64,000 bases of DNA from IMG/VR virus record IMGVR_UViG_3300034022_000723, positions 1 to 64,000 of that record. The stretch is one strand, 5' to 3'. Below the pieces are notes generated by a model. That model was not told the origin of the DNA. It ran no database searches and saw only the letters and a list, made by a program, of their open reading frames with translations. Source of the stretch: a virus. Both the position numbers and the translations under genes were made by a program. This document shows, in pieces, positions 17,924 to 27,819 of the stretch. Position 1 is the first letter of the stretch. Every line of letters begins with the position of its first letter.

Positions 17924-19338
17924 GTCATAAATTAGGTATTTGTATACCATATAGAGATAGAAAAGAACACATTGATAAATTAATACCACATCTATCAAAA
18001 CATTTAACAGATAATGGAATTGACCATACGTTTTATGTTGGTCACCAAGTAGACGAAAAGTTATTCAATAGAGGTGCAATGAAAAATATTGCAGCACATT
18101 ACGCGTTTGAAGACGGATGTGACTATGTTGCATGGCACGATGTTGATATGTTACCACAAGTAGATGCTGATTATTCGTATCCTGAAGAACATCCAACACA
18201 CATTGCAACAAAGTTATCAAAATATAATTACGGGTTAGGTTATGATCAATACTTTGGAGGTGTCGTTTTATTCACAAAAGAACAAGCATATAAAACCAAT
18301 GGATATTCAAATGAATATTGGGATTGGGGTCAGGAAGATGATGACTTATTTTGGAGATGTTATTTAGAAGGATATACAACGAATAATGTTTTTAAAACTT
18401 ATAAAAATAAAACAACGGCAACTTTTAATGGAATAAATAACTTTATAATTATACCGTCTAATAAAGAATTAGATAGTTGTTTGGATAATGACCATACAAT
18501 ATCAATATTATTTAATGCTGAACAACAACCAGAAAAGGTACCGATTTGGCTTGTTGGGGACGAAGAAAAGAAATTCATTGAGTACCCATTAATAAGAAAA
18601 TTAGATTCTTGGACTTGGGGATTATCGTTTAATAATTCACGTTCAGTTAATATGGTTATGTATGATAAAGATAGTAATCACTATTACAACTATGCAAAAA
18701 GATATGAAAATCAATGGACATGGGTGACAATGTCATATAATAGTAAAAGAAAGGAGATGTCATTATATATAAACGATGAATTAATTAATAATCAAAACGG
18801 AACTAAACAAAACACACCATTTAAAATTGAGAAAAAATTAAAACCATATAATAATCTACAACCATTTATAATTGGATTTTGTTCACACGTTAATACATTT
18901 TTTAAAGGTAAAATTGCGGAAATTAGAATTTTTAATAAATCAATAAATGATATCAATGAAGCGTTACATGATTCAGATGGATTGTTATTACAAATGGATT
19001 TTAAAAAGGGAGTTGTAGAAAATATTAATAAAGAAGAATGTGAATTTAATGTTAACATTTCAAAAGAAAATATTAATGTGGTTGAAAATGTGATTCCATT
19101 CAGAAAGGAAGGTAATTTTGACTGTATACCCCATATAGATGAGGGTTATGTTAAAGGAAAATGGGCTAAGGGGGAAACTACCGCTAGAAACGAAAAAAGA
19201 TTTGTTATGGAGATGCAACAGGGTTTAATTAAACATAATGAAGATGGATTAAACAATATATTAAATGTTTTGAATGTTGAAAATATTGATGTATCTTTAT
19301 ATGAAAATACTAAATTTATAAATGTTACAATGAAATGA
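17920..19338 (+). CDS. Galactosyltransferase-like (GT7) enzyme fused to LamG-like domain, second copy
   Basis: 472 aa, paralogue of the gene before it. GT7 motifs: CIPYRDRKEHI, FNRGAMKNI (~49-57), HDVDMLP (73-79), YFGGVVLF (111-118), GYSNEYWDWGQEDDDLFWR (128-146). LamG-like part (~165-400): ATFNGINNFIIIPSNKELD, TWVTMSYNSKRKEMSLYIND, FFKGKIAEIRIFNKSIND. Residues ~400-472 are a further extension. Two tandem copies could add two sugars in series or act on different acceptors. Ends in an ATGA overlap with the LamG-radical SAM gene. Confidence 0.75.
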   Translation: MSHKLGICIPYRDRKEHIDKLIPHLSKHLTDNGIDHTFYVGHQVDEKLFNRGAMKNIAAHYAFEDGCDYVAWHDVDMLPQVDADYSYPEEHPTHIATKLSKYNYGLGYDQYFGGVVLFTKEQAYKTNGYSNEYWDWGQEDDDLFWRCYLEGYTTNNVFKTYKNKTTATFNGINNFIIIPSNKELDSCLDNDHTISILFNAEQQPEKVPIWLVGDEEKKFIEYPLIRKLDSWTWGLSFNNSRSVNMVMYDKDSNHYYNYAKRYENQWTWVTMSYNSKRKEMSLYINDELINNQNGTKQNTPFKIEKKLKPYNNLQPFIIGFCSHVNTFFKGKIAEIRIFNKSINDINEALHDSDGLLLQMDFKKGVVENINKEECEFNVNISKENINVVENVIPFRKEGNFDCIPHIDEGYVKGKWAKGETTARNEKRFVMEMQQGLIKHNEDGLNNILNVLNVENIDVSLYENTKFINVTMK

Positions 19339-22136
19339 AAGTAGAAAATCAAAAACCTTGGTTATTTGAAATTAATAATCTTGATAGTAATAAGATAAAT
19401 CCGTTTTTATCTGATAGTTCCTATTTAACAATTGAATTTAAAGTTGAAAATTTTTACGATAATGAAAAATTAGGATTTTTAGGTATGCCAGGTAAAAACT
19501 TTGGAATTAGTTATGATTTTGAAGTTGAGACTTTTGTATTTGAATTTTGGACAAAAGGGTTGAACGGTAGAGATAATTTTCACTGCCATAAAGATTTCCA
19601 TATTAATAGAATTGATGTTGAAAATGGTCTTGTTTTAACTATACATTACGATAAAGAAAAAAATATATTAGAATTATATCATGACTTTAATATATTTTTC
19701 GATGTAGAATTAGACGACCCTTTAATTGAAGATTACTATACCCAACCACTTTATTTTGGTTGTCATAACCCCGATGCTGATAATCACAAACACAAATGTT
19801 TTACAGAATTAGATTTAAAACATTTTAGTATTTTTAATGGAGAGGCGAATATAGAAGATGTTGAAAAATTTTATAATAGTAAAAATCTTAATGATAATTT
19901 GTTATGTTACTTTGATTTAAAGGAAAAATATTTAGTTCATAAAGAAGACTATAATTATTTTCTAATACAAAATCAAAAAGATAAACTAATAAACATTTCA
20001 TTTAGTGAATTAAATGTCAGTGTTGCGGATAGAATAAAATTAAAAAGAAAAAGGGTACCTGGATTAAAAATTGAACATAAAAAACCATTTAAATTAAAAA
20101 CCAATTTAGAATCTAATTTATTAACAAATAGAGATTTTTCATTAAATATTATTTTTAAAATAGAACGTCATTTTACTCAAGATGAGAAAATTGGATTTTT
20201 TGGAATACCAGGTAAAAACTTTGGTATTAGCTTTGATTATGAAGTCGAGAAGTTTGTTTTTGAATATTGGACACAAAAAGATGAAGAAAATAAAGAATTT
20301 CATTGCCACAAAAACTATAAAATAAATCGTAACGATTTACATAATGGAATTACTATTAGTTTAATTTATAAAAAGAATGAATATTTCGAATTGTATCATA
20401 ATTTTAAATTAATTGACACAATTGAAGTTAAAGATAATTTAATATCTGAATACAATACGGAATCAATTTATTTCGGTTGCCATAATCCAAGTTCTTTATT
20501 AGAAAATCATAAATGTTTTACTGAAATGGAATTAAATCATTTTAGTATTTATGATGGAATTATGAATATTGTTGATTTAGAAAAACTAACAAAAACAGAT
20601 AATTCTTTAACTTATTTTAATTTTAAAAAAACTGATAATATTGATGAAATTTTTGACAATTTAAATAAAGAAACATCAATCGAACTTGTTGATTTATTAA
20701 CATTTAAGACAATGGTAGATTTTAATCTTGTTAAAGAAAAATTAAATAAAGTTGGTTGTGGTTTTTGTTTGGCTAAATGGACACAAGTGACTATGCATTT
20801 ACATAATGGAACAACACATAGTTGTCACCATCCTGAACCACATAAAATAGGGTTAGATGAAATTAAAAGAAACCCAACCGCATTACACAATAGTAATGTA
20901 AAGAAGAGAGCTAGGAAAGAAATGTTGGAAAACAAAAGACCAAGTGAATGTAATTATTGTTGGAATGTAGAAGATCATTCCGATTCATTTTCTGATAGAT
21001 TTTTTAAATCTGCGGAACCATGGTCTGAACCTCACTTTGACGAAATTGCCAACTTACATTGGAGAGATAACTACAACCCAAAATATGTTGAAGTTAATTT
21101 TTCTAACACATGTAATTTTAAATGTGCGTATTGTGGACCTGAATATTCGACCAAATGGATGGAAGAGATTAACGAACACGGAGGATATATGTTAGATACA
21201 CATGAATTTAATGGTCTCAGAAGGATGGAGGAAAGAAATACTAAACCATATAAACAAACAGATGAAAATCCATATGTGGAAGCGTTTTGGGAATGGTTCC
21301 CTGAATTATATTCAACTTTAGATACTTTTAGAATTACCGGTGGAGAACCTCTATTATCAAAAGACACATGGAAAGTATTAGATTTCATATTGGAAACTGA
21401 CACACCTAACGAAAATTTAAAATTATCAATCAATAGCAATTTAGGTGTATCAGATGAGTTGATTGATAAATTAATTTTAAAATTAGAAAAAATAATTGCT
21501 GAAGGTAGAGTTAAGGAGGTAATATTGTTTACATCATGTGAAGGATACGGTAAACAAGCCGAATACACAAGATTTGGATTGGAGTTTGATAGACTATTCT
21601 CAAACATAGATAAAATTTTAACGGTATTGGACAAAGTAACCATTGTAGTAATGTCAACTTTTAATATGTTTAGTATATTTTCATACGAAAAACTAATTAA
21701 AAAAATACATAGTTTTAAACTTAAACATTTCAATACATCAAGATATTGGAACTCGGCAGTTATTTTAGATACATCATATTTGAGACATCCTTCATTTATG
21801 AGTTTTAGAGTATTGAAAGATTATATTGATGTTGAGTACTTTAATAGGTGGTTAAAGTACATGAAATTTAATTCAACATATAGAAGTATTAATTTCTATG
21901 AACAACAAACTATTGAAGACGTCGGATTTTCAACCCAAGAGATTGAAAAAATTTCAAGAATAAAAGACATCTTCATTACAGATTACGATACTGACATTAA
22001 AGAATTTGATAGTAGTAAAAGAGATTTTATTAAATTCATTGATGAATATGAAAAAAGAAGAGGAGTAAATTGTGAGGAGTATTATCCCGAATTAATTAAT
22101 TTTATAAAGCAAATAAGAAATGATAATAAATTATAA
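19335..22136 (+). CDS. LamG-LamG-radical SAM fusion protein
   Basis: 933 aa. Two homologous ~220-residue lectin-like domains come first (copy 1 ~1-235, copy 2 ~240-440), each with GKNFGIS, FVFEFWT/FVFEYWT, YFGCHNP and HFSIF/HFSIY. From ~455 on: KVGCGFCLAKWTQVTMHLHN, CHHPEPHKIG, ECNYCWNVED (a Cys-rich N-terminal segment), then the radical SAM core with C593xxxC597xxC600 (CNFKCAYC) and a TGGEPLL glycine motif. Radical SAM enzymes of this Cys-rich 'twitch' type are known from phages of the T4 superfamily, reaction unknown. A lectin-radical SAM fusion suggests radical chemistry on a carbohydrate or glycoprotein. Confidence 0.72.
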   Translation: MKVENQKPWLFEINNLDSNKINPFLSDSSYLTIEFKVENFYDNEKLGFLGMPGKNFGISYDFEVETFVFEFWTKGLNGRDNFHCHKDFHINRIDVENGLVLTIHYDKEKNILELYHDFNIFFDVELDDPLIEDYYTQPLYFGCHNPDADNHKHKCFTELDLKHFSIFNGEANIEDVEKFYNSKNLNDNLLCYFDLKEKYLVHKEDYNYFLIQNQKDKLINISFSELNVSVADRIKLKRKRVPGLKIEHKKPFKLKTNLESNLLTNRDFSLNIIFKIERHFTQDEKIGFFGIPGKNFGISFDYEVEKFVFEYWTQKDEENKEFHCHKNYKINRNDLHNGITISLIYKKNEYFELYHNFKLIDTIEVKDNLISEYNTESIYFGCHNPSSLLENHKCFTEMELNHFSIYDGIMNIVDLEKLTKTDNSLTYFNFKKTDNIDEIFDNLNKETSIELVDLLTFKTMVDFNLVKEKLNKVGCGFCLAKWTQVTMHLHNGTTHSCHHPEPHKIGLDEIKRNPTALHNSNVKKRARKEMLENKRPSECNYCWNVEDHSDSFSDRFFKSAEPWSEPHFDEIANLHWRDNYNPKYVEVNFSNTCNFKCAYCGPEYSTKWMEEINEHGGYMLDTHEFNGLRRMEERNTKPYKQTDENPYVEAFWEWFPELYSTLDTFRITGGEPLLSKDTWKVLDFILETDTPNENLKLSINSNLGVSDELIDKLILKLEKIIAEGRVKEVILFTSCEGYGKQAEYTRFGLEFDRLFSNIDKILTVLDKVTIVVMSTFNMFSIFSYEKLIKKIHSFKLKHFNTSRYWNSAVILDTSYLRHPSFMSFRVLKDYIDVEYFNRWLKYMKFNSTYRSINFYEQQTIEDVGFSTQEIEKISRIKDIFITDYDTDIKEFDSSKRDFIKFIDEYEKRRGVNCEEYYPELINFIKQIRNDNKL

Positions 22137-22857
22137 ACAACCTTATTGGGTTAAGTTTCAATGGGATATGTCAACCCATCATGATAATCAATATGTAACC
22201 GAATATAACAAAACAAATAATAAAATATTAGATGAATTCTTATTAAATGATAATTACATTATTACATGTGATTTTAAAATAACAGAAGAATTTATTACCG
22301 ATGAAATTTGTATGATATATGGTAAACCTGGTAAAAATATTGGGTTATCATATAATAAAACTACAAATACTATGGCATTTGAGTTTTGGAATAAAACCGA
22401 AATAGAGGAATCTTTTAATTTTATTCCATTTAAAGACATAAAAAAAGAGGACATCCATAAAGGGGTAATTATAACTGTCATAAAAAAAGAAAATGAAATT
22501 ATAGTTTATAAAAATTTTGAAGAAAATAATAGAATTAGTTTTGAGGGTAACTTAATTGATGATTATAAAAATCCAGGTTTATTTTTAGGATGTTCCAGCC
22601 CTGAATGCGATTTTGAAAATGCTAGATATTATTGTCAAGTGGATGTTAATCATTTTTCAACTATAGTTAACCATAGTGATATTAATTTTTCTAAATTAAT
22701 TTATCAAAGTGAAACTGATGTTATATTAGAGGAAGAATTTTATAACGACATTCTTTTTCTTCATAATTTTAACAATATCAATAATTTAGGTATAATTTAT
22801 GATGAGTCTAAAAATACAAATTTTTTAGAAAGAGTACCTAAGGAATATATTAAATAA
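22120..22857 (+). CDS. Stand-alone LamG-like domain protein
   Basis: 245 aa; homologous to the two N-terminal domains of the 933-aa protein: GKPGKNIGLSYNK, MAFEFWNK, LFLGCSSPECDF and VDVNHFS align with GKNFGIS, FVFEFWT, YFGCHNP and HFSIF. With the next gene (radical SAM) it reproduces that fusion in split form. Overlaps the 933-aa gene by 17 bases. No catalytic residues identifiable; binding role inferred. Confidence 0.65.
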   Translation: MIINYKQPYWVKFQWDMSTHHDNQYVTEYNKTNNKILDEFLLNDNYIITCDFKITEEFITDEICMIYGKPGKNIGLSYNKTTNTMAFEFWNKTEIEESFNFIPFKDIKKEDIHKGVIITVIKKENEIIVYKNFEENNRISFEGNLIDDYKNPGLFLGCSSPECDFENARYYCQVDVNHFSTIVNHSDINFSKLIYQSETDVILEEEFYNDILFLHNFNNINNLGIIYDESKNTNFLERVPKEYIK

Positions 22858-22882
22858 CGTTTCAGATTATCAATAAAAAATA

Positions 22883-22891
22883 TTATATTAT
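22883..22891 (+). promoter_or_regulatory. TTATATTAT element, weak promoter candidate
   Basis: TTATATTAT lies 14 bases before the ATG at 22906 but is preceded by an A tract rather than the T tract seen at the other sites. In such AT-rich DNA it could be chance. Confidence 0.25.
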
Positions 22892-22905
22892 AAAAAATAG
22901 AAAAC

Positions 22906-24354
22906 ATGTCAGAAGAATTGTCAAATTGGAGAGATGAACATTTAAATAAGATAAGTTGTAGTTTTTGTGCGGCAAAATGGTTAAATGTTAGTTTACATTT
23001 AGGTCATGGGTTTACAAATTCATGTCACCTACCATTACCACATCCAATAGATGTTGAAGCAATTAAAACCAACCCTGCGGCATTACATAATACTGATTTC
23101 AAAAAAGAAATTCGTAAAATGATGTTAGAGGGTGTTAAACCGGCTGAATGTTCTTATTGTTGGAAAATTGAGGATATCGGTAGAAATAATATTTCAGATA
23201 GAGTATATAAGAGTCAAATATATAGTTCAGAAGATATTGCGGCATTAAAAGAACTACCTTGGGATGCGGACATTGTACCACAAACTATTGAGGTATCATT
23301 TGATAGAACTTGTAATTTTGCTTGTTCATATTGTAATTCGGGATACTCAACAACATGGGGTAAAGACATAAAAGATAACGGTCCATATCAGAAATTCAAA
23401 ACAACAAGTGCGGGGGCATATTATGCTGACGGATCTTGGTCAGAGATTTATGGTAAGTACAATGAGAATAATCCATATGTGGATGCCTTTTTAAAATGGT
23501 GGCCTGAGTTATCACAAAAATTAATGGAAATACGTGTAACTGGTGGGGAACCATCACAATCTCGTAATTTCTGGCAGTTTATGGATACAATGAAACAATA
23601 CCCATCCCCTAATTTACGACTTGCAGTCAATTCTAACCTAGGTCTTAATGAAATGACTGTGAATAGGTTAATTAGTATATCTCACGAATTAGACATCAAA
23701 GAGTTTGATTTATACACAAGTTGTGAGGCTTATGGTGCACAAGCAGAATATATTAGAGATGGTTTAAATTATGAACTATGGAGAAGTAATTTAGTTAAAG
23801 TAATTGAGAGTGCTAAAATTAGACAAGTTGTTATTATGATGACAATTAATAGTTTGTGTTTATTTAGTATTACCGAATTTTTAGATGATATGTTGAAATT
23901 AAAAGAAAAATACGGAACACATAAACCAATTGTAGATTTTAACATATTAAGATGGCCAGCATTTATGTCACCACTTACATTACCAGATGACGTCAAACAT
24001 GATTTACATGGTAAGTTATCAATGTGGTGGAGAAAACATAAAAAAAATCCATTAATTAATATGAATGAAGGGGCTCAAATTCAAAGATTAATTGATTACA
24101 TTGAAGTTGTTAATAGAGGTCATAACACAAGTGAAATGGACATGTCAATGCAATATCACGATTTTAAGAGTTTTTATGTTCAATATGATATTCGTAGAAA
24201 TAAGAATTTTGTCGCAACATTTCCTGAGTTGGAAGATTGGTATAATTCATTGGTGGTTGACAATACAATTGGTGATGTTAAAGTTACTGACGGTAGAATA
24301 ACACATTTTGAACCTGGTGTTTATATTTCGGATAAAGAAAATTATAATAAGTAG
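22906..24354 (+). CDS. Radical SAM protein, twitch type
   Basis: 482 aa. N-terminal segment ISCSFCAAKWLNVSLHLGHG, SCHLPLPHPID, ECSYCWKIED matches the Cys-rich region of the 933-aa protein. Radical SAM cluster motif C136xxxC140xxC143 (CNFACSYC) binds the 4Fe-4S cluster; RVTGGEPSQS is the SAM-binding GGE motif. Then LRLAVNSNLG and LYTSCEAYGAQAEYIRDG. Closely related to residues ~455-930 of the upstream fusion, so probably a duplicate with separate lectin partner (22120-22857). Substrate unknown. Confidence 0.75.
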   Translation: MSEELSNWRDEHLNKISCSFCAAKWLNVSLHLGHGFTNSCHLPLPHPIDVEAIKTNPAALHNTDFKKEIRKMMLEGVKPAECSYCWKIEDIGRNNISDRVYKSQIYSSEDIAALKELPWDADIVPQTIEVSFDRTCNFACSYCNSGYSTTWGKDIKDNGPYQKFKTTSAGAYYADGSWSEIYGKYNENNPYVDAFLKWWPELSQKLMEIRVTGGEPSQSRNFWQFMDTMKQYPSPNLRLAVNSNLGLNEMTVNRLISISHELDIKEFDLYTSCEAYGAQAEYIRDGLNYELWRSNLVKVIESAKIRQVVIMMTINSLCLFSITEFLDDMLKLKEKYGTHKPIVDFNILRWPAFMSPLTLPDDVKHDLHGKLSMWWRKHKKNPLINMNEGAQIQRLIDYIEVVNRGHNTSEMDMSMQYHDFKSFYVQYDIRRNKNFVATFPELEDWYNSLVVDNTIGDVKVTDGRITHFEPGVYISDKENYNK

Positions 24355-24360
24355 CCTATA

Positions 24361-25125
24361 ATGAAAAAAATATTGGGTATTTGTGGTGATAGTTTTATGG
24401 CGTCAATTTCTAAAGACGATAATAATTTAGAAAATGGACATGGAAAACATTTTACAGATATTCTTAAAGAAATGTTAGGTTGTGAAATTATGACATACGC
24501 GAAGGGAGGTGTCAGTAATCAATGTATAAGATTACAGATTGATGAAGTTATAAAACATAACCCCCATCATATTATTATTGGTACAACTAGTCCTGATAGA
24601 ATTGAAATACCCTTAAATGATTTAAAAGTAAATAATTACTTTGAAAAATGGAAAAATCATTATTTTAAATCTAATAACGGATTATCGAATATTTCATATA
24701 AAAATAGTTTAGAAGAGAGCGGTAAAAATATAATATTTAACAACAGTACCCCAACCATGTTAAGTAACTCAATTAATAATATATTATATGAGAATATTGT
24801 AAACGAAGAGATGAAAAAAATTGTAAATAATTATTTTCAATTTCTTTACGACATGGAATGGAAAAAACAACAAGATACGTGGATAATTTCAGAAGGTGCG
24901 TATAAATTATTATCAAATAATATTGATTTTCATTTAATAACACCTATATTAGATGATAAATATTTTTATTTTTGTAAAGATAATGTTATTAAAAATTTAG
25001 ATGAACTAAATCCATGGACATATTATAATGAGAATAAAGAAACCAAAAATCCATTTCACGTATCAAATGAGGATAGTGAAATTTTAGCTAATAAATGGTT
25101 TGATTTATTAAAAGATAAATTTTAA
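24361..25125 (+). CDS. SGNH/GDSL hydrolase-like protein
   Basis: 254 aa. Block I: ILGICGDSFMAS near the N-terminus with the nucleophile Ser; block II: YAKGGVSNQC (Gly and Asn of the oxyanion hole); TTSPDR as block III-like; C-terminal NPFHVSNEDSE supplies the His. SGNH enzymes of glycan clusters act as acetyl or acyl esterases/transferases on sugars. First of eight SGNH-like proteins in the window, following the radical SAM gene by 6 bases. Confidence 0.6.
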   Translation: MKKILGICGDSFMASISKDDNNLENGHGKHFTDILKEMLGCEIMTYAKGGVSNQCIRLQIDEVIKHNPHHIIIGTTSPDRIEIPLNDLKVNNYFEKWKNHYFKSNNGLSNISYKNSLEESGKNIIFNNSTPTMLSNSINNILYENIVNEEMKKIVNNYFQFLYDMEWKKQQDTWIISEGAYKLLSNNIDFHLITPILDDKYFYFCKDNVIKNLDELNPWTYYNENKETKNPFHVSNEDSEILANKWFDLLKDKF

Positions 25126-25128
25126 AAT

Positions 25129-26229
25129 ATGATATACAAAAGAACATTAAGATGGTCAGAACCATACGGTGGTTGGGAAAATAATGATACTGGTTTATGT
25201 AATAGAATATTTCATTGGGAAGTGGCCTATGATATAAATAGACGTAATGATTGTGAATTCAGAATTATGTTAGATAAAACTGATTGGCCTGAACTCACCT
25301 TAATAAGTTTACCAGAAACCTCAACATTTATTTCATATGAGTATGATAAAAGGGTTAAAGATTTAAATTTTTTAACGGTTTTAGATGTTGAAAATTTTAA
25401 TGTAAGATTATCGTCAAAAATAGATAAAGATAAGTTAAGGTTAATATATGATGATGGGAAATCATTGTCAGATGATGACCATTGGTACTGTGATTTTGGT
25501 TATCAACATATTCATTCATTATATAAAAGAACATTAAAGGAAAGGCCGTTGAAATATGTTAGGTTGAAAGATCAATTTATTGAAGATTTACTTAGAAGAA
25601 ATACTTATGATGTTGTAGGTATTCATATTAGAAGAAATAGTGGAGTGAATTGTTCCGAGGAAGATATTTTTAATTTACCTGTTGAAATAAGAAAAGATTT
25701 TTCAAAAATGAAAAATATAAAACCAAAGGTAAATAAATATTATGACTTTGTCGAAGATGAAAAATACTTCAATATTATTGATAATATTCTTAAAATTAAT
25801 CCAGACCAAAAATTTTATTTAAGTACAGATTTACCATATGAATTTTTCTCATATTATAAAGATAAATATGGTGACTCTATTATAACCAGATTCGATATTG
25901 TCCCAATAATAAAAGAGTATTTATTAAATTCGGAAATGAATATTAATGATTTAATTAGAGGAAATGTTATTGAAAATATCGTTGATTTATTTTCATTAAG
26001 TTATTGTAAATTTTTAATTAAATCAGACCAATCAACATGGAGCGAATTTGCAGAGTATTATAGAAATCAACCGGCAGTCTCTGTAAATGATGACTGGGAA
26101 ACAAAAATAAAAGATAAATTTCTCAATCCAAATTGGCTACAACCAGACGGTTATTATTTTGGGCATGAAAATTTAGATTACAGAACTTTATCAAAATTAA
26201 TTCCTGATAATCTTAAAGATGGATTTTAA
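25129..26229 (+). CDS. Fucosyltransferase-like glycosyltransferase
   Basis: 366 aa. VVGIHIRRNSGVN (H166, R168, R169) matches the HxRRxD-type donor-binding motif of alpha-1,2/1,6 and O-fucosyltransferase folds (GT-B). The N-terminus has GLCNRIFHWEVAYDI, the motif for the first donor loop in this superfamily (GGLGNQLF in GT11). FYLSTDLP and FSLSYCKFLIKSDQSTWSEF (~285-305) are the usual C-terminal 'D..LS.C...' segment. Likely donor GDP-sugar; a GDP-mannose dehydratase lies at 48000. Overlaps the next gene by 11 bases. Confidence 0.65.
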   Translation: MIYKRTLRWSEPYGGWENNDTGLCNRIFHWEVAYDINRRNDCEFRIMLDKTDWPELTLISLPETSTFISYEYDKRVKDLNFLTVLDVENFNVRLSSKIDKDKLRLIYDDGKSLSDDDHWYCDFGYQHIHSLYKRTLKERPLKYVRLKDQFIEDLLRRNTYDVVGIHIRRNSGVNCSEEDIFNLPVEIRKDFSKMKNIKPKVNKYYDFVEDEKYFNIIDNILKINPDQKFYLSTDLPYEFFSYYKDKYGDSIITRFDIVPIIKEYLLNSEMNINDLIRGNVIENIVDLFSLSYCKFLIKSDQSTWSEFAEYYRNQPAVSVNDDWETKIKDKFLNPNWLQPDGYYFGHENLDYRTLSKLIPDNLKDGF

Positions 26230-26821
26230 CACTGTAATAGAATTTGAAAAAAAAATTGCGGAGTTCTTCGGATCTCCGTTTGCCGTTGCGGTCGATAGTT
26301 GTACACATGGAATTGAATTATGTTTACGTTATAATAATGTAAAATCAATTAATGTTCCTAAACAAACTTACATCTCAATTCCGTTTTTAGCTAAAAAATT
26401 AAATTTAGGATTAGAATGGAGAACTCAAAATTGGAAAGATTTTTATTATCTTTCATATAGTGTTATCGATGCCGCAGTTTTATGGAAACCAAATAGTTAT
26501 ATTCCTAAAACTTTCATGTCAATTAGTTTTCAATATCAAAAACATTTATCATTGGGAAGAGGTGGCATGATATTAACCGACAATCAAGAAGCTGCTATTA
26601 AATTAAAAAAAATGTCATATGACGGTAGATTACCAAATATACCGTGGAAAGAACAAAATATAGATATGGTTGGATATCATTATTATATGACACCTGAAAT
26701 TGCGGAAGAAGGTTTAACTAAATTACCAACAGCAATATTAAATAAACCAAAAGAATGGACAATTAATGATTGGCCAGATTTGACAAAATTAGAAATTTTT
26801 AGAAAAAATGATATCAGTTAA
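26219..26821 (+). CDS. Miniature DegT/DnrJ/EryC1 aminotransferase
   Basis: 200 aa, about half the usual ~370. Kept: FEKKIAEFFGSPFAVAVDSC (~9-28, cofactor phosphate region), D84 in SVIDAAV (pyridine-N contact) and K108 in FQYQKHLSLGRGG (PLP Schiff-base Lys with the Gly-rich loop). The C-terminal small domain is largely missing; the protein stops after KLPTAILNKPKEWTIND. DegT enzymes transfer an amino group to a keto-sugar nucleotide. Could be an active short form or a partner-dependent one. Overlaps the amidinotransferase by 14 bases, a pair that suggests amination followed by amidination. Confidence 0.65.
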   Translation: MDFNTVIEFEKKIAEFFGSPFAVAVDSCTHGIELCLRYNNVKSINVPKQTYISIPFLAKKLNLGLEWRTQNWKDFYYLSYSVIDAAVLWKPNSYIPKTFMSISFQYQKHLSLGRGGMILTDNQEAAIKLKKMSYDGRLPNIPWKEQNIDMVGYHYYMTPEIAEEGLTKLPTAILNKPKEWTINDWPDLTKLEIFRKNDIS

Positions 26822-27818
26822 TAATGAATGGGGTAAATTAAAGGAGGTGTTTGTAGGTACAATCGACAACGCTAATATGCCAAAACATGGTATAGATTTA
26901 CATGCAATTAATTATGCCGATAAAGACAGAATCCCATATATAGAACAAGGTAATTTTGACGATAAGGTGTATGAAGAAACATATGAGGATTTAGAAAATT
27001 TAGTAAAAGTATTAAAAGACCTTGATATTAAAGTTAGAAGACCCGAAGTTATTAATACTGAAAATGTAATAAGTAATGGTTTTTGGAAAACAGACCAATA
27101 TTACACTTTCTGTCCAAGAGATACTGTTACAGTTATTGGAAATACAATATTGGAAGCCCCTATGACATTAAGGTCAAGACAATATGAAACATATTGTTTT
27201 AGAAATCAATTTATTGAATACATGAACGAAGGGGCAAAGTGGATATCCGCACCAAAACCAATCTTGAATGATGACAGTTACCAAAGAGATGATTTATCTA
27301 AATTAACATTAACCGAGAGAGAACCTGTGTTTGATGCTGCTAATATTTTGAGGTCAAATAAAGATATTTTATATCTTGTTAGTAATACTGGTAACAAGTT
27401 AGGTGGAAAATGGTTACAAAACCTATTAGGAGACCAATACAAGGTACATATCCTTGAAAACATGTATTCATATAGCCACTTGGATTCAACCATCGCATTA
27501 CTCCGTGAGGGTCTTTGTTTGTTAAATCCAGAAAGAGTAAATGAAAATAATATGCCTGAGATGTTAAAATCTTGGGATAAAATATGGTCACCACCAATGG
27601 TGGACATCGGTTACCATAAAGTTGAACGAGCTTCAGTATGGGTTGGTATTAATTTGTTATCAATAGATGAAAATACAGTTATTGTGGACAATAGACAAAC
27701 TGAACTGATTAAAGAATTAAAAAAATACAATATTGAGGCATTGGATTGTAAATTAAGACATTCAAGAACGCTTGGAGGGTCTTTTCATTGTGTCACGGCC
27801 GATATGATAAGAGAATAA
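26808..27818 (+). CDS. Amidinotransferase
   Basis: 336 aa, near full length for the glycine/inosamine amidinotransferase family. N-terminal VNNEWGKLKEVFVGT is the typical start; catalytic D176 (EPVFDAANIL), H224 (SYSHLDSTIALL) and C328 (GGSFHCVTAD) form the expected triad. These enzymes move an amidino group from arginine to an amine, as in guanidino-sugar or streptomycin-type biosynthesis. Directly after an aminotransferase, so a guanidinylated amino sugar is a plausible product. I cannot name the acceptor. Confidence 0.82.
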   Translation: MISVNNEWGKLKEVFVGTIDNANMPKHGIDLHAINYADKDRIPYIEQGNFDDKVYEETYEDLENLVKVLKDLDIKVRRPEVINTENVISNGFWKTDQYYTFCPRDTVTVIGNTILEAPMTLRSRQYETYCFRNQFIEYMNEGAKWISAPKPILNDDSYQRDDLSKLTLTEREPVFDAANILRSNKDILYLVSNTGNKLGGKWLQNLLGDQYKVHILENMYSYSHLDSTIALLREGLCLLNPERVNENNMPEMLKSWDKIWSPPMVDIGYHKVERASVWVGINLLSIDENTVIVDNRQTELIKELKKYNIEALDCKLRHSRTLGGSFHCVTADMIRE

Positions 27819-27819
27819 T

